This document shows, one piece after another, positions 33,831 to 44,300 of a stretch of DNA of 64,000 nt. The translations under genes and the position numbers were made by a program. Within the stretch, counting starts at the first letter, position 1; every line of letters starts with the position of its first letter. The notes beneath the pieces were generated by a model that saw only the letters and a list, made by a program, of their open reading frames with translations, did not search any database and was not told the origin of the DNA. Origin of the DNA: Lewinella sp. 4G2 (GTDB lineage Bacteria; Bacteroidota; Bacteroidia; Chitinophagales; Saprospiraceae); contig NZ_LVWJ02000014.1 of NCBI RefSeq assembly GCF_001625015.1, forward strand, positions 1,054,001-1,118,000. Direction: 5' to 3'.

Positions 33831-35108
33831 ATGTTACAAGTAGCCACCCTCAGAAACGATCGGGAAAACGTTCTCGCCGGCCTCGCCAAACGGTACTTCC
33901 CGGACGCCGAAGCCACCGTGGACCGCATCATCGAGCTGGACGACCAACGCAAGGACATCCAAACCAAGAGCGACGCCATCCTCGCCGAACGCAACACGCT
34001 GAGCGGGCAGATCGGCCAACTCTTTAAGACGGGTAAGAAGGACGAAGCCACCGCCCTGCGCGCCAAAGTGGGCGAGCTGAAGGAAGAAATCGCCACCCTG
34101 CAGGAAGAAGCGACCACCGTAGCCGAGCAACTGGAAGAAGCGCTGCTCTCCGTACCCAACGTCCCCCACGAGCTGGTGAAACAGGGCCACGGCGAAGAAG
34201 AAAACGAAGTGTACCGCGCTTACGAAGGCGCCCTCCCCAAACTGGAAGGCGGCGCCAAACCCCACTGGGAACTGGCCGACGAGTACGGGATCTTTGACCT
34301 CGAACTGGGCGTAAAAACCACCGGCGGCGGCTTCCCCGTCTTCACCGGGCAGGGCGCCCGCCTGGCCCGCAGCCTCGTCAATTTCTTCCTGGACCGCAAC
34401 ACCGAGGCCGGCTACGTCGAATACCAACCCCCACTGCTGGTGAACGAAGCCACGGCCCGCGCCACCGGCCAACTCCCCGATAAGGAAGGGCAGATGTACC
34501 ACGTTACGCGCGACGACCTTTACCTCATCCCCACCGCCGAAGTGCCGCTGACGAACCTCTTCCGCGGGGAGATCGTCGACAAAGAAAACCTGCCCGTAAA
34601 ACTGACGGGCTACACCCCCTGCTTCCGCCGCGAAGCGGGTAGCTATGGCGCCCACGTAAGGGGCCTCAACCGCGTCCACCAGTTCGATAAGGTCGAGATC
34701 GTAGAGATCGCCGACCCCGCCACGAGCTACGAACGGCTGGACGCGATGGTCGCCCACGTCGGGCAATTGCTAACGGATCTCGGCCTGCCCTTCCGCATCC
34801 TCCGCCTTTGCGGTGGAGACACCGGTTTCACCAGCGCTATGACCTACGACTTCGAAGTCTGGAGCGCCGCCCAGGAGCGGTGGCTGGAAGTAAGTTCCGT
34901 CTCCAACTTCGAAACCTACCAGAGCAACCGCCTGAAACTGCGGTACCGCGAGGACAAGAAAACGACCCTCGCCCACACCCTGAATGGCTCCGCCCTGGCC
35001 CTTCCCCGCATCATCGCCGCCCTGCTGGAGAACAACCAGACGGCCGAAGGGATTGTATTACCTAAGGTACTGCACGCCTACGTCGGCAAGCAGCTGTTGA
35101 CCCGTTAA
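33831..35108 (+). CDS. serS: seryl-tRNA synthetase
   Basis: 425 residues, full length for the family. An N-terminal antiparallel coiled-coil arm (about 28-105) that binds the tRNA-Ser long arm is followed by the class II core: motif 2 region (GYTPCFRREAGSYG), the serine/ATP region (CGGDTGFTSAMTYDFEVWSA) and motif 3 (LNGSALALPRIIAALLENNQ). It charges tRNA-Ser with serine. Monocistronic by context. Confidence 0.97.
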   Translation: MLQVATLRNDRENVLAGLAKRYFPDAEATVDRIIELDDQRKDIQTKSDAILAERNTLSGQIGQLFKTGKKDEATALRAKVGELKEEIATLQEEATTVAEQLEEALLSVPNVPHELVKQGHGEEENEVYRAYEGALPKLEGGAKPHWELADEYGIFDLELGVKTTGGGFPVFTGQGARLARSLVNFFLDRNTEAGYVEYQPPLLVNEATARATGQLPDKEGQMYHVTRDDLYLIPTAEVPLTNLFRGEIVDKENLPVKLTGYTPCFRREAGSYGAHVRGLNRVHQFDKVEIVEIADPATSYERLDAMVAHVGQLLTDLGLPFRILRLCGGDTGFTSAMTYDFEVWSAAQERWLEVSSVSNFETYQSNRLKLRYREDKKTTLAHTLNGSALALPRIIAALLENNQTAEGIVLPKVLHAYVGKQLLTR

Positions 35109-35220
35109 CCCTGATTCGTCAGGGCGACCTATGTATAGGAGGTGGTGCAATAGCAATGTTTCGACTGGGCGTTGATTACTATTTGAAGAGTGTACCGCTT
35201 ATGTGTTACGCCTGAAACGT

Positions 35221-35256
35221 CTCCCCTCTCCCCCGGAGAGGGGCTGGGGGAGAGGG
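35221..35256. repeat. CCCTCTCC hairpin repeat, copy 3
   Basis: CTCCCCTCTCC-CCC-GGAGAGGGGCTGGGGGAGAGGG, the third member of the family seen at 9111 and 12268, in the serS-to-protease spacer. The loop triplet changed from TTT to CCC while the arms are unchanged. Confidence 0.85.
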
Positions 35257-35337
35257 CTATTAAGGGCATGCGAAACTGTACATTACGTGGATAATTCTCA
35301 GCAGTACCACCAAAATTGACCAACAAAACTACCTAGC

Positions 35338-36036
35338 ATGTTTAGTGGAGGCTACGGCATTTACATCGTCATCACCCTCGTTTTCGCCGGTATTGGTGGC
35401 CTGGTGAGCAACCGTTTGAAGAGTAAGTTCAAGCACTACGCCCGCATCCCCATGGCCGGGCAGATGAGCGGCGCCGAAGTGGCCCAGAAAATGTTGGACG
35501 ACCACCAGATCCGCGACGTCCGCATCGTGATGGGCCAGGGTTTTCTGAGCGATCACTACAATCCGCAAACGAAGACGGTTTCCCTCAGCCCCGAAGTTTA
35601 CCAGGGCCGGAGCATCTCCTCGGCGGCGGTAGCGGCCCACGAGTGTGGCCACGTCGTCCAACACGCCACGGCCTACACTTGGCTGACGCTGCGGAGCAAA
35701 ATGGTGCCCGTCGTCCAACTCGCCAGCCGCGCCCAGGGCTTCCTGCTGATGTTCGCCATCGGTGGCCTGGCCGGTGGTTTCGGTGGGCTGATGCTGCAGA
35801 TCACCATCGCCGCCTTCGCAATTACGACCCTCTTCAGCCTCGTAACCCTCCCCGTAGAATTCGACGCGAGTAACCGCGCCCTCGCCTGGTTGGATACCTC
35901 CGGCATCGTCCGCGGCGAAAAGCACGATGGCGCCAAGGATGCCCTCTGGTGGGCCGCAATGACCTACGTAGTCTCCGCCCTCTCCTCGCTGACGGTGCTG
36001 GTTTGGCTGATTTTGTCGTCTCAATCGCGGCGTTAG
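35338..36036 (+). CDS. YugP-type membrane zinc metallopeptidase
   Basis: 232 residues. A membrane segment at 5-22, a zincin helix AAHECGHVVQHA (HExxH near 100), and further membrane segments at about 135-175 and 207-227 are typical of the YugP (DUF) family. The conserved LPVEFDASNRALAWL after the third helix contains the likely third zinc ligand. Inner-membrane protease of unknown substrate. Confidence 0.88.
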   Translation: MFSGGYGIYIVITLVFAGIGGLVSNRLKSKFKHYARIPMAGQMSGAEVAQKMLDDHQIRDVRIVMGQGFLSDHYNPQTKTVSLSPEVYQGRSISSAAVAAHECGHVVQHATAYTWLTLRSKMVPVVQLASRAQGFLLMFAIGGLAGGFGGLMLQITIAAFAITTLFSLVTLPVEFDASNRALAWLDTSGIVRGEKHDGAKDALWWAAMTYVVSALSSLTVLVWLILSSQSRR

Positions 36037-36042
36037 GAGAGT

Positions 36043-36165
36043 TGCGAGTTACAAGTTGCAAGTAGCGAGTAAGGATTCGATACTCGCAACTCGATACTCG
36101 CAACTTGATACTCGATACTCGCAACTTGATACTCGACACTCGCAACTCGATACTCGCAACTCAAA
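36043..36165. repeat. 7-bp period array (TACTCGC/AACTCGA words)
   Basis: Units TACTCGC, AACTCGA, TACTCGC, AACTTGA, TACTCGA, TACTCGC, AACTTGA and so on keep strict 7-bp phase from about 36078 to 36163, preceded by inverse words (GAGTTGCGAGTTACAAG). It lies directly upstream of the frr promoter. Confidence 0.88.
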
Positions 36166-36178
36166 CCCCTCCAATCTA

Positions 36179-36186
36179 TATATTTG
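36179..36186 (+). promoter_or_regulatory. -7 box (TATATTTG) of frr
   Basis: Match to TAnnTTTG, 28 bp before the frr ATG. The start chosen for frr depends on it, because the longer open frame would begin upstream of the promoter. Confidence 0.6.
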
Positions 36187-36214
36187 CCCCCAAGCAACAA
36201 CCAACCAAGCCAAC

Positions 36215-36778
36215 ATGAGCGAATTACTAAGCGAACACCTGGAAGAAGCCAAAATGCTAATGGACGAGGCCATCGGCCACCTCGAATCCGAACTCCTCAA
36301 GATCCGGACGGGAAAAGCCAGCCCCGCCATGCTCAGCGGACTAATGGTGAAGTACTACGGCGCCCCAACGCCCATTAACCAAGTAGCGAATATCTCTACG
36401 GCGGACTCCCGCACGCTGACGCTCCAACCCTTCGATAAAACGGCCATCGGCGACATCGAACGCGCCATCTTCGAGGCCAACCTCGGCGTAACGCCCCAGA
36501 ACGACGGCGACCTCATCCGCATCAACATTCCACCACTGACGGAAGAACGCCGCAAGCAACTCGCCAAGCAAGTGAAAGCTTCCGGTGAAGACGCCAAGAT
36601 CGTCATCCGCAACATCCGCCGCGACGCGATGGAGGCCATCAAAAAGGAGGTCAAAAACGGCTACCCCGAAGATGCCGGCAAGCGCAAGGAGGACGAAGTC
36701 CAGGGTTGGGTCAACGGCTACAACAAGAAGATTGAAGAACACGTCGAGAACAAGGAGAAGGACGTGATGACGCTGTAA
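36215..36778 (+). CDS. frr: ribosome recycling factor
   Basis: The start chosen is ATG 36215 (MSELLSEHLEEAK). The longer open frame reads through the heptamer array. 187 residues, the normal length. Conserved features are LLKIRTGKASPAML, the YYGAPTPINQVANIS hinge region and IPPLTEERRKQLAKQVK. With EF-G it splits post-termination ribosomes. Confidence 0.97.
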   Translation: MSELLSEHLEEAKMLMDEAIGHLESELLKIRTGKASPAMLSGLMVKYYGAPTPINQVANISTADSRTLTLQPFDKTAIGDIERAIFEANLGVTPQNDGDLIRINIPPLTEERRKQLAKQVKASGEDAKIVIRNIRRDAMEAIKKEVKNGYPEDAGKRKEDEVQGWVNGYNKKIEEHVENKEKDVMTL

Positions 36779-36807
36779 ATCGGTAAATCAAGTCTTGTAT
36801 TTCACAA

Positions 36808-36877
36808 GATCCCGGTAGGGATCACCGCGATAGGCCGGGATCAGGCTGGACCAAAGGTCCAGTCAGATCCCGGCCTA
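36808..36877. repeat. CCCGGGATC double-hairpin repeat, copy 2 (inverted)
   Basis: GATCCCGGTAGGGATC (36808-36823) is followed by a perfect 12-bp stem TAGGCCGGGATC / GATCCCGGCCTA (36831-36877) with inner CTGGACC/GGTCCAG. It is in reverse order to 9196-9262. It lies between frr and the thrS promoter and may terminate frr. Confidence 0.85.
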
Positions 36878-36891
36878 ACCATTTTCCTACC

Positions 36892-36899
36892 TACTTTTG
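36892..36899 (+). promoter_or_regulatory. -7 box (TACTTTTG) of thrS
   Basis: Match to TAnnTTTG, 44 bp before the thrS ATG. Confidence 0.55.
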
Positions 36900-36943
36900 C
36901 GCTCCAATCCCGCATTTGTAAGCGGGCGAAAGCTTTATTCCCA

Positions 36944-38872
36944 ATGATCAATATCAAATTTCCCGACGGCAACGTCCGCCAGTACGAACCCGGCACCTCC
37001 GCCCTGCAGATGGCCGAGAGCATCTCTTCCGGCCTGGCCCGCAACGTCGTTTCCGCCACCGTCAACGGTAAACTGACCGACCGCAACGTACCCATCAACG
37101 AGGACTCCACGATGGTTTTCCACACCTGGAACGATCAGGTGGGTAAGGAAACCTTTTGGCACTCCACGGCGCACCTTATGGCCGAGGCCCTCGAGGCGCT
37201 TTACCCCGGTATCAAGTTCGGCTACGGCCCCGCCGGCGAGAACGGGTTCTTCTACGACGTCGAGCCCCCCGCCGGCCAATCAATCAGCTCCGACGACTTC
37301 GAGACCATCGAAAAAAAGATGATCGAACTGGCGCGGCAGAAGAACGAGTACGTCCGCCGCGAAGTCAGCAAAGAGGAGGCCATCGCCTACTTCACCGAAA
37401 AGGGCGACGAGTACAAGCTCGAACTCCTCGACGCGCTGGAGGACGGCACCATCACCTTCTACACTCAGGGCGAGTTCACCGACCTCTGCCGCGGCCCCCA
37501 CATCCCCAACACCGGCGCCATCAAGGCTGTCAAACTGATGAAGATCGGCGGTGCCTTCTGGCGGGGAGACGAAAAGAACAAGCAACTCACGCGCATCTCC
37601 GGCATCTCATTCCCCAAGGCGAAGGAGCTCAAGGAGTACCTCGAAAACCTGGAGGAAGCTAAAAAGCGCGACCACCGGAAACTGGGCAAGGAGCTCGAAC
37701 TCTTCATGTTCTCCGAGAAGGTCGGCGCCGGCCTCCCCATGTGGCTACCCAAGGGCTACCAACTTCGCCAGCGCCTCGCGGCCTACCTCGAAAAGAAGCA
37801 GGAAGCCGCCGGTTACGAACAGGTTGCCACCCCACACATCGGAAAAAAGGAGCTCTACCAGACTTCCGGCCACTGGGATAAGTACGGTGAGGACAGCTTC
37901 CAACCCATCAAGACCCCCCGCGAGGGTGAGGAATTCCTCCTCAAACCCATGAACTGCCCGCACCATTGCGAGATGTACAAGTTCCGCCCCCGCTCTTACA
38001 AGGAACTACCCCTCCGCCTCGCGGAATTTGGTACCGTGTACCGCTACGAACAGACTGGGGAGCTCCACGGCCTGAGCCGCGTCCGGGGCTTCACTCAGGA
38101 TGACGCCCACATCTTCTGTATGCCGGAGCAGGTGAAGGGTGAGTTCATCGCCGTCGTCCACATCGTTCAGGAAGTCCTGGGTATGATCGGTTTCGATGAC
38201 GTTACCGCCCAAATTAGCCTGCGCGATCCCCAGACGCCAGAGAAATACATCGGCTCGGACGAGAACTGGGCCACTGCCGAGCAGGCCATCATCGATGCCT
38301 GTAAGGAAATCGACATCAAGACCGTCACCGAGTACGGGGAAGCCGCCTTCTACGGCCCCAAACTCGATTTCATGGTCCGCGATGCCCTCGGCCGCAGCTG
38401 GCAGCTGGGTACCGTCCAGGTCGATTACAATCTCCCCGAACGCTTCGAGTTGGAGTACATCGGTAGTGACAATGAGGCCCACCGTCCGGTGATGATCCAC
38501 CGCGCGCCCTTCGGTTCGATGGAGCGTTTCACGTCCATCCTCATTGAGCACACGGCCGGTAAATTCCCCCTCTGGCTGGCGCCCGAACAGTTCGCGATCC
38601 TCCCCATCAGCGAGCGTTTCAACGATTACGCCCAGGACGTCAAAGCAAAGCTAGCCGAGCACGATATCCGCGGCCTCGTCGACGACCGCAACGAAACCAT
38701 CGGCCGCAAGATCCGCGACAACGAGACCAAACGTATCCCCTTCATGCTCATCGTCGGTGAGAATGAGGTCGAGGCCGGCGGCGTGGCCGTCCGCGTCCAG
38801 GGCGAAGGCGACAAGGGCACGATGAGCGTAGCGGAATTTGTGGCGTTTTTTCAGGAGCAGTTGGTGTATTGA
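36944..38872 (+). CDS. thrS: threonyl-tRNA synthetase
   Basis: 642 residues with the full domain set. TGS domain at 1-62, editing (SAD) domain at about 63-225 with [11 protein letters not shown], class II catalytic core at about 245-530 ([17 protein letters not shown] with zinc-ligand Cys and His, motif 2 [17 protein letters not shown], motif 3 [11 protein letters not shown]) and anticodon-binding domain to the end. It charges tRNA-Thr. Standard length, no anomaly. Confidence 0.98.
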   Translation: MINIKFPDGNVRQYEPGTSALQMAESISSGLARNVVSATVNGKLTDRNVPINEDSTMVFHTWNDQVGKETFWHSTAHLMAEALEALYPGIKFGYGPAGENGFFYDVEPPAGQSISSDDFETIEKKMIELARQKNEYVRREVSKEEAIAYFTEKGDEYKLELLDALEDGTITFYTQGEFTDLCRGPHIPNTGAIKAVKLMKIGGAFWRGDEKNKQLTRISGISFPKAKELKEYLENLEEAKKRDHRKLGKELELFMFSEKVGAGLPMWLPKGYQLRQRLAAYLEKKQEAAGYEQVATPHIGKKELYQTSGHWDKYGEDSFQPIKTPREGEEFLLKPMNCPHHCEMYKFRPRSYKELPLRLAEFGTVYRYEQTGELHGLSRVRGFTQDDAHIFCMPEQVKGEFIAVVHIVQEVLGMIGFDDVTAQISLRDPQTPEKYIGSDENWATAEQAIIDACKEIDIKTVTEYGEAAFYGPKLDFMVRDALGRSWQLGTVQVDYNLPERFELEYIGSDNEAHRPVMIHRAPFGSMERFTSILIEHTAGKFPLWLAPEQFAILPISERFNDYAQDVKAKLAEHDIRGLVDDRNETIGRKIRDNETKRIPFMLIVGENEVEAGGVAVRVQGEGDKGTMSVAEFVAFFQEQLVY

Positions 38873-38888
38873 TTTGGGTGGTCTGGGC

Positions 38889-39087
38889 GACAGACTACAA
38901 AAGCCCGGCCGCTCCGTTATACAGTCTGCAGTCTATATTCTGTAGTCTGTAGTGGCCTTGGGAAGATGACTACAGACTACAGACTAAATCTTCCCGGCCG
39001 CTCCAGGAACATCCAACTGCGCTACGCTTGGGTTGGAGGCCGTCTGGAGAGCCTGGTTACTGCAGACTATAGACTACTGACTACAGA
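38889..39087. repeat. 7-bp period arrays (AGTCTGT / CAGACTA words)
   Basis: Words AGTCTGC, AGTCTAT, ATTCTGT, AGTCTGT (about 38930-38960) and inverse words ACTACAG, ACTACAG, ACTAAAT and CAGACTA, TAGACTA, CTGACTA, CAGACTA (to 39092) keep 7-bp phase. The direct and inverse blocks can pair. The last block runs into the TonB receptor stop codon. Confidence 0.85.
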
Positions 39088-41346
39088 CTAAAACCGTACC
39101 CGCCCAATAGCCCGTAGGAAAAAAGGTGCCCCCGGCGTAAAGTGAATCTCTTCCGTCGGTGAAGTCTCATTAAACAAACGGCTTTCCGTTGCAAACTGAG
39201 TTTCCTCCCACTCCGTATCCAGCAAGTTCTGCGCCTCCAACCCGATCGTGAAGGCACCGATCCGGTAATTAAGGTTGGCGTCAACGATGCCGTAACCCTT
39301 TGCTACGATGCTGTTGTCCTCGTTAGCGGGCCGGTCCGCCAGGTAACGGTAACGGAGCCCGGCGGTCCACTTATCGGACTTATAGCTCAGCCCGCCCGTG
39401 CTCGTAAAGGGAGGGGCCAGGGGGATGTAATCCTCCCCTTCCAATTCTTCGGTACTCCGGGCGAATGCGTAGTTCACGTCCAAATCGGCAAACAGACCTC
39501 TGGCCAACTGAGCGCGGACCCCGAAGTCAACTCCTAAACGGCGGGTCTCACCACTGGGCTCAACGATGCCGGCGTCACCGACGTAGACGAATTCCTGGTC
39601 GAGCAGCAGCGCCCAGAGTGCTGCGTTGACGATCACCCCCGGGGTGGGGCGGTAAATGAAACCAAGATCACCACCGTAGGCCGCCGGAAGGATGTCGTCC
39701 GCCGAATTATCCAGTACCACACGGGTATCATTGGAATGGAACCCAATCCCGGTCTTCAAAAATAATTGCAACTCATTATTAGCATTGTACATGAAATTCA
39801 GCTTGGGGCTGACGCGGCTCGCCGTCTGCTCCTGCCGGTCGTACAGCGTCGCCAGTCCGTCCACGTAGTTGAACTGGAAGTAGTCGAAGCGAAGGCCGGT
39901 ATTGATGAGTAAGTTGCCAAACTCCATCTCCCCGTTCACGTATCCAAAGAGGTTGCTCTCATCGATGTCTCCCTGCTGGACGAAACTGCGCTCCGTCGTA
40001 CGGTTAATCGTATTGGCCAAGCCGTTATCATCGCTATTGTCGTAGCGTAAGCCGACGCCGGACTTGATCAACAACTCCCGATCAGCCACGTAAACGGCTT
40101 TGTTCAGTTCCGTGGACAAGCCAAAAATATCCCGCTCCTCCCGCTGGCGAATCTGATCACCGTTGACGGGGTCCTCCAGGAAGAAAGTAAAGTTGGAGAA
40201 CAGCTCGAAATCGTACCGGGAGTAGAATGCGGACGTTTTCACAAAAGTGTTTCGGTCCACCACCTTGTTGTAATTGACGGCAACGTTCGTCCGGCTGGTG
40301 TACCCACCCTCCGTATCGTCGATGGCTCCGAAGCGGCCAATCAGACCACTTTCAACGGCACGAACCGGGATCTGCCCCGAGGCATCCCACTTACTCGTGA
40401 AGTGGCTGGCCAGCAGGGAAACCTTACTCTTGTCACGAAGTACGCCCGTGTATTTGCCCATCACGTTGAAGCGACTGAAGTGCTGGGAAGAATCGAAGGG
40501 GCCATCCGTCAGGGTATACGCCGTCGCCAAGTAGGCATTATGGTTATCACTGGAAAGCACGTCGATTAGGCTCGTCAAACGCCGGGTGTTGAAGCTACCG
40601 TACTCGATTCCGGCGCTGCTGGATTCAAGGCGTTCTTTTAGCGCGAAGTTGACGTATCCGGCCGTGTTGAAATTACCTACGTCCGCGTAGTAGGGACCCT
40701 TACCGAAATCAATTTTCTCAATGGTTTCGGGGATGATGAAGTGAAGGTCCGCATAGCCCTGCCCGTGGGCGTGGCTTACCATGTTCACGGGAAGGCCATC
40801 CACCGAGATGGCGACGTCCGTACCGTGGTCCACGTCAAAGCCCCGCAGAAAGATCTGCTCGGCCTTGCCTCCGCCGGCGTGTTGGCCAATGACCAGACCC
40901 GGGACGGAGCGAAGCACCTCCTGGGCGGAAGCTACCGGCCGTACCGCCAGGTCAATACTGGTAATAACGTTGAGGGCCTCAACACCGGGGCGGATAACTA
41001 CCTCGTTCAGGTTAAAGCTCCCTTCCCGCATCCGGATCTCGATCTCTACGGGCTGGTTGGGTACCAATACAGTTTGGGTAAGGTAACCTAGGTAGGATAT
41101 CATGATACTATCGCCGGCATCTACCTCATCGAGGGTGAAATAACCCAGCTCATTGGTGTGTGCGTGGTGCTCATGCCCGACGTGAATGACGTAGGCACCG
41201 ATTACGGGCCGGCTGGCTTCGTCTACGACCCGACCGTTGAGGCGGTCTACCGGGTGGTTATGATCGTGGCCAGCATGGCTTTGCGCATTTAGCGTAGCGG
41301 TGAACGCTAAAGACAGGAGGAGGATAAGGCGGGAAAAGGATCTCAT
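39088..41346 (-). CDS. TonB-dependent receptor with His-rich N-terminus, linked to the NRPS arm
   Basis: 752 residues with a signal peptide (TLNAQ). A His-rich stretch (SHAGHDHNHPVD) and a carboxypeptidase-regulatory-like domain (about 30-115) follow, the latter with a second His patch (GHEHHAHTNE). Next are the plug (SVPGLVIGQHAGGGKAEQ, SHAHGQGYADLHFIIPE) and a 22-strand barrel. Such receptors import large or metal-bound ligands across the outer membrane. It lies 51 bp downstream of the NRPS gene on the same strand, so it probably takes up (or is inhibited by) the cluster product. The histidines suggest a metal link. Confidence 0.9.
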   Translation of the reverse strand: MRSFSRLILLLSLAFTATLNAQSHAGHDHNHPVDRLNGRVVDEASRPVIGAYVIHVGHEHHAHTNELGYFTLDEVDAGDSIMISYLGYLTQTVLVPNQPVEIEIRMREGSFNLNEVVIRPGVEALNVITSIDLAVRPVASAQEVLRSVPGLVIGQHAGGGKAEQIFLRGFDVDHGTDVAISVDGLPVNMVSHAHGQGYADLHFIIPETIEKIDFGKGPYYADVGNFNTAGYVNFALKERLESSSAGIEYGSFNTRRLTSLIDVLSSDNHNAYLATAYTLTDGPFDSSQHFSRFNVMGKYTGVLRDKSKVSLLASHFTSKWDASGQIPVRAVESGLIGRFGAIDDTEGGYTSRTNVAVNYNKVVDRNTFVKTSAFYSRYDFELFSNFTFFLEDPVNGDQIRQREERDIFGLSTELNKAVYVADRELLIKSGVGLRYDNSDDNGLANTINRTTERSFVQQGDIDESNLFGYVNGEMEFGNLLINTGLRFDYFQFNYVDGLATLYDRQEQTASRVSPKLNFMYNANNELQLFLKTGIGFHSNDTRVVLDNSADDILPAAYGGDLGFIYRPTPGVIVNAALWALLLDQEFVYVGDAGIVEPSGETRRLGVDFGVRAQLARGLFADLDVNYAFARSTEELEGEDYIPLAPPFTSTGGLSYKSDKWTAGLRYRYLADRPANEDNSIVAKGYGIVDANLNYRIGAFTIGLEAQNLLDTEWEETQFATESRLFNETSPTEEIHFTPGAPFFLRAIGRVRF

Positions 41347-41397
41347 TGGGTGGGTGATGCTTATGAAATAATAGGTTGTGAAAGGGCTGAGTAAGAT

Positions 41398-44300
41398 TTA
41401 TTCGTCCACTTCCATCTCAGCGAGTAAGGCTTCAATGGTGCTTTCCAGATAAATAGCTTGTTCTTTTATGGTTGGGTGGCTGAAGACTACCGGTATGGGC
41501 ACTTCCAATTCGAAAGTGTCCTGAATGCGGGCCGCTAACCGGATGGCCGTCAGGGAGTGTCCGCCCAGGTCCAGGAATTTTTCGGTAGCGCTGATTTGTT
41601 CCAAATTGAGCACGTCTCCCCAGATCTCGGCCAGCATTTCTTCAAATTCTCCCTCCGGGGCAACGTAGGTGGCGACGGCCACTTCACCGCGGATCTCTTC
41701 CGCGGCCAACAAGGCCTTACGGTCTACCTTCCCGTTGGGAGTCAGGGGCATGGAAGGGATGGCCACAAAATGGCTGGGCAGAGAATAATCCGGAAGCCGT
41801 TCGGCTAGGTACCGCCGCAGTTCATCGGCCGAGACGCCATCTTCCGCAGTGTAGTACGCGACGAGATGGCGGTTCTCCAGGTTCTCCTGGGCGTTCGAAT
41901 AGCCAATCTCCCGCATCATGCGTTTGACTTCCCGCTCGTCAACCTCTTCGTTGATCTCTTCGAGGGCCGCATTCCGTTGCTTGTGGCCGACGCGGACGTC
42001 CCAGCTGTAGGGAAAGGCGTAGTTGTTGTACCCCTTCTCCTTTTTGTGGACGTAAATTCCTAACTGGTTGATCAAGCAGTTGGTAGAACGGCCGGTGTCC
42101 GTTGGCCGGTCCCAGGGCAGACGCTCGTCGAGGTCCCTGAGCATCTCGTCCAGCGTAACGTCGGTATAGCGGTAAAAATCGATGAACTGAACGCGGTCAA
42201 AAACGGCGGCGTCGTCAAACATGGATGTATCCAGTAGTTGCTTGACGGCGTCGTCCGCCTGGTGATAGACTTTGCGGGCTTCCAGAATGGCAGCGTCAAT
42301 GTCTTTGCCGGAGTTACCATTCAAAAAGAGTTCCTCTGTCAACCGGGTCTCGAAGAACTGGCCGCGGGAAAGCCCCGTCACGATGTACGGGATGTTTTTT
42401 TCCAGCGCTAACTGAGTACTTAAAGTATAGATCGTTTTGAAGCAACCGTTGCAAACGTTACAGTGGCGGTGCAGGCTATCCGTGAAGATGGCGTTCATCG
42501 CCGGAGTGCTCCCGACGTGGCAATCCACACCGAGCGCAGCAGCTACCCGCCGCACGTTCGCCAGGGCCTGCTGGCTGATGTATCCGTTATCCAGCGTGAA
42601 GGCCAGCACCTTGAGGCCCATTTGTACGAGTTGCCCCAGGGCGTAAGTACTGTCCTTACCACCGCTCAGGAGCATGATACAGTCGTACTCCGCTGCGCCT
42701 GCACTGGGCTGGGGGGTAAACAATTGCCGAAGGTCCTCCTTGGTGCGGAAATAGTGCTGCACCTGTTTTTGGTAGTCCTCAAAACCCAGGCAGAGTTGAC
42801 AAACTCCCGCTTCATCAAAGACGGCACTGGGGTAGTTGGCCGGTAGCCCGCATTTTGTACAGTAGTGGGCTTCCTTCCGCATCCCCGTCTGCCGGGCGTC
42901 TACCATTTCTACGGCGACGTTACTGACAGCGGGGTGAGTGGCCAGCGCGGCTTCTACTTCGTTAAGCTCGATCCGGAAACCCCGCCATTTTACCTGGCGG
43001 TCCGCCCGGCCGAGAAAGACCAGGTCACCATTGCGGTGGCGGCGGGCGACGTCTCCCGTTCGGTACAAACGCTCGCCCGGCACACCGGCATAGTGCACGA
43101 AGCGTTCGGCCGTTCGTTCGGCATCTCCGTAGTATGCTTTGGCTAAGCCACTTCCCCCCAGGTACAATTCACCACTTACGCCGGGAGGACTTGGGTGGCC
43201 GTATTCATCCAGGATAACGGCAAACGTGCCGGGAATGGCACGGCCGATCGGCACGGATGGCTGGGGCGGCGCTCCAATATCGAACTGATGGACGATGCAG
43301 CCCACGGTAGCTTCCGTCGGCCCGTATTCATTATAGATCTTCACGCCGGCCGGGAAGGTTTGGGCAGTTTCCACGGCCAGGCCCCAACGGAAGTTTTCGC
43401 CCCCAACAATCAGGGTGGAAACGAGTGCCTCGGGGTACTGCCGCCCACTCAGCAAGGCCAAGTGGCTCGGTGTTAGTTTGATGACGTCGCTCCGGTTATC
43501 GTCCAGCACCCTGAATAAGGCCAGATCCGGTTGCCCCGCGGGCGGCTCCTCGTAGATGAGGACGTGCCCCCCGCAAGTCAGCGGCGTAAACAGAGAGGTG
43601 ACCGTCAGGTCAAAACCAATCATCGTAAACAGTGGGAAGGCCGGGGCCGGCACTGTAACGTAAGTCTCCCGGGCGTAGGCCACGTAATTCGCCAGCGCTC
43701 CGTGGCTGATCACCACTCCTTTTGGCGTTCCGGTGGAGCCGGAGGTGAACATGACGTAAGCCGGGTCAGTAGCTTTTACGGCGGGTAAATCAGTGGTCGG
43801 CCTGGTGGCACTCACTAGCCCCCAATCCGTGTCGAGTTGGAGAGTCGGGACACCAACTCCGGCTGTTACCTCCGTTAAGGATGCGACGGTCAGAACGAAG
43901 CGAGCTTCTCCCTGCTCCAATAGCGTAGTTCCTCTTTGCGCTGGCGTAGATGCCGGCACCGGGAGGTAAGCCAGACCAGCCTTCCAGCATCCGAACAAGG
44001 CGACGAACAACTCCGGCCCCCGCGGCAAATGAACGGCCACGTTTCCGCCGTTTACCCGCCCCCGTAGGAAATGGGCCAACTGCTCACTCTGCCGCTCCAA
44101 ATCTCCGTAGGACAATTCCCCACCCGCAAAGTCCAGGGCCAGCGTCTCCGGATGGGATAGCGCACGGGACGAAAATAAATCCGGAACCAAACCCGGCGCC
44201 TCCGTGCGTATTGGTCCTGCTTCCATTGCGGAGCCGTCGGCTAGCGGTACTGCTGCGATCGTTCGGGAAGGATCCTCCAGAAAGGCATCCAGCAACGCCA

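Noticed and set aside
36056..36214. Longer N-terminus for ribosome recycling factor
   Set aside because: It would be encoded by the heptamer array and lie upstream of the -7 box; the normal family length starts at 36215.
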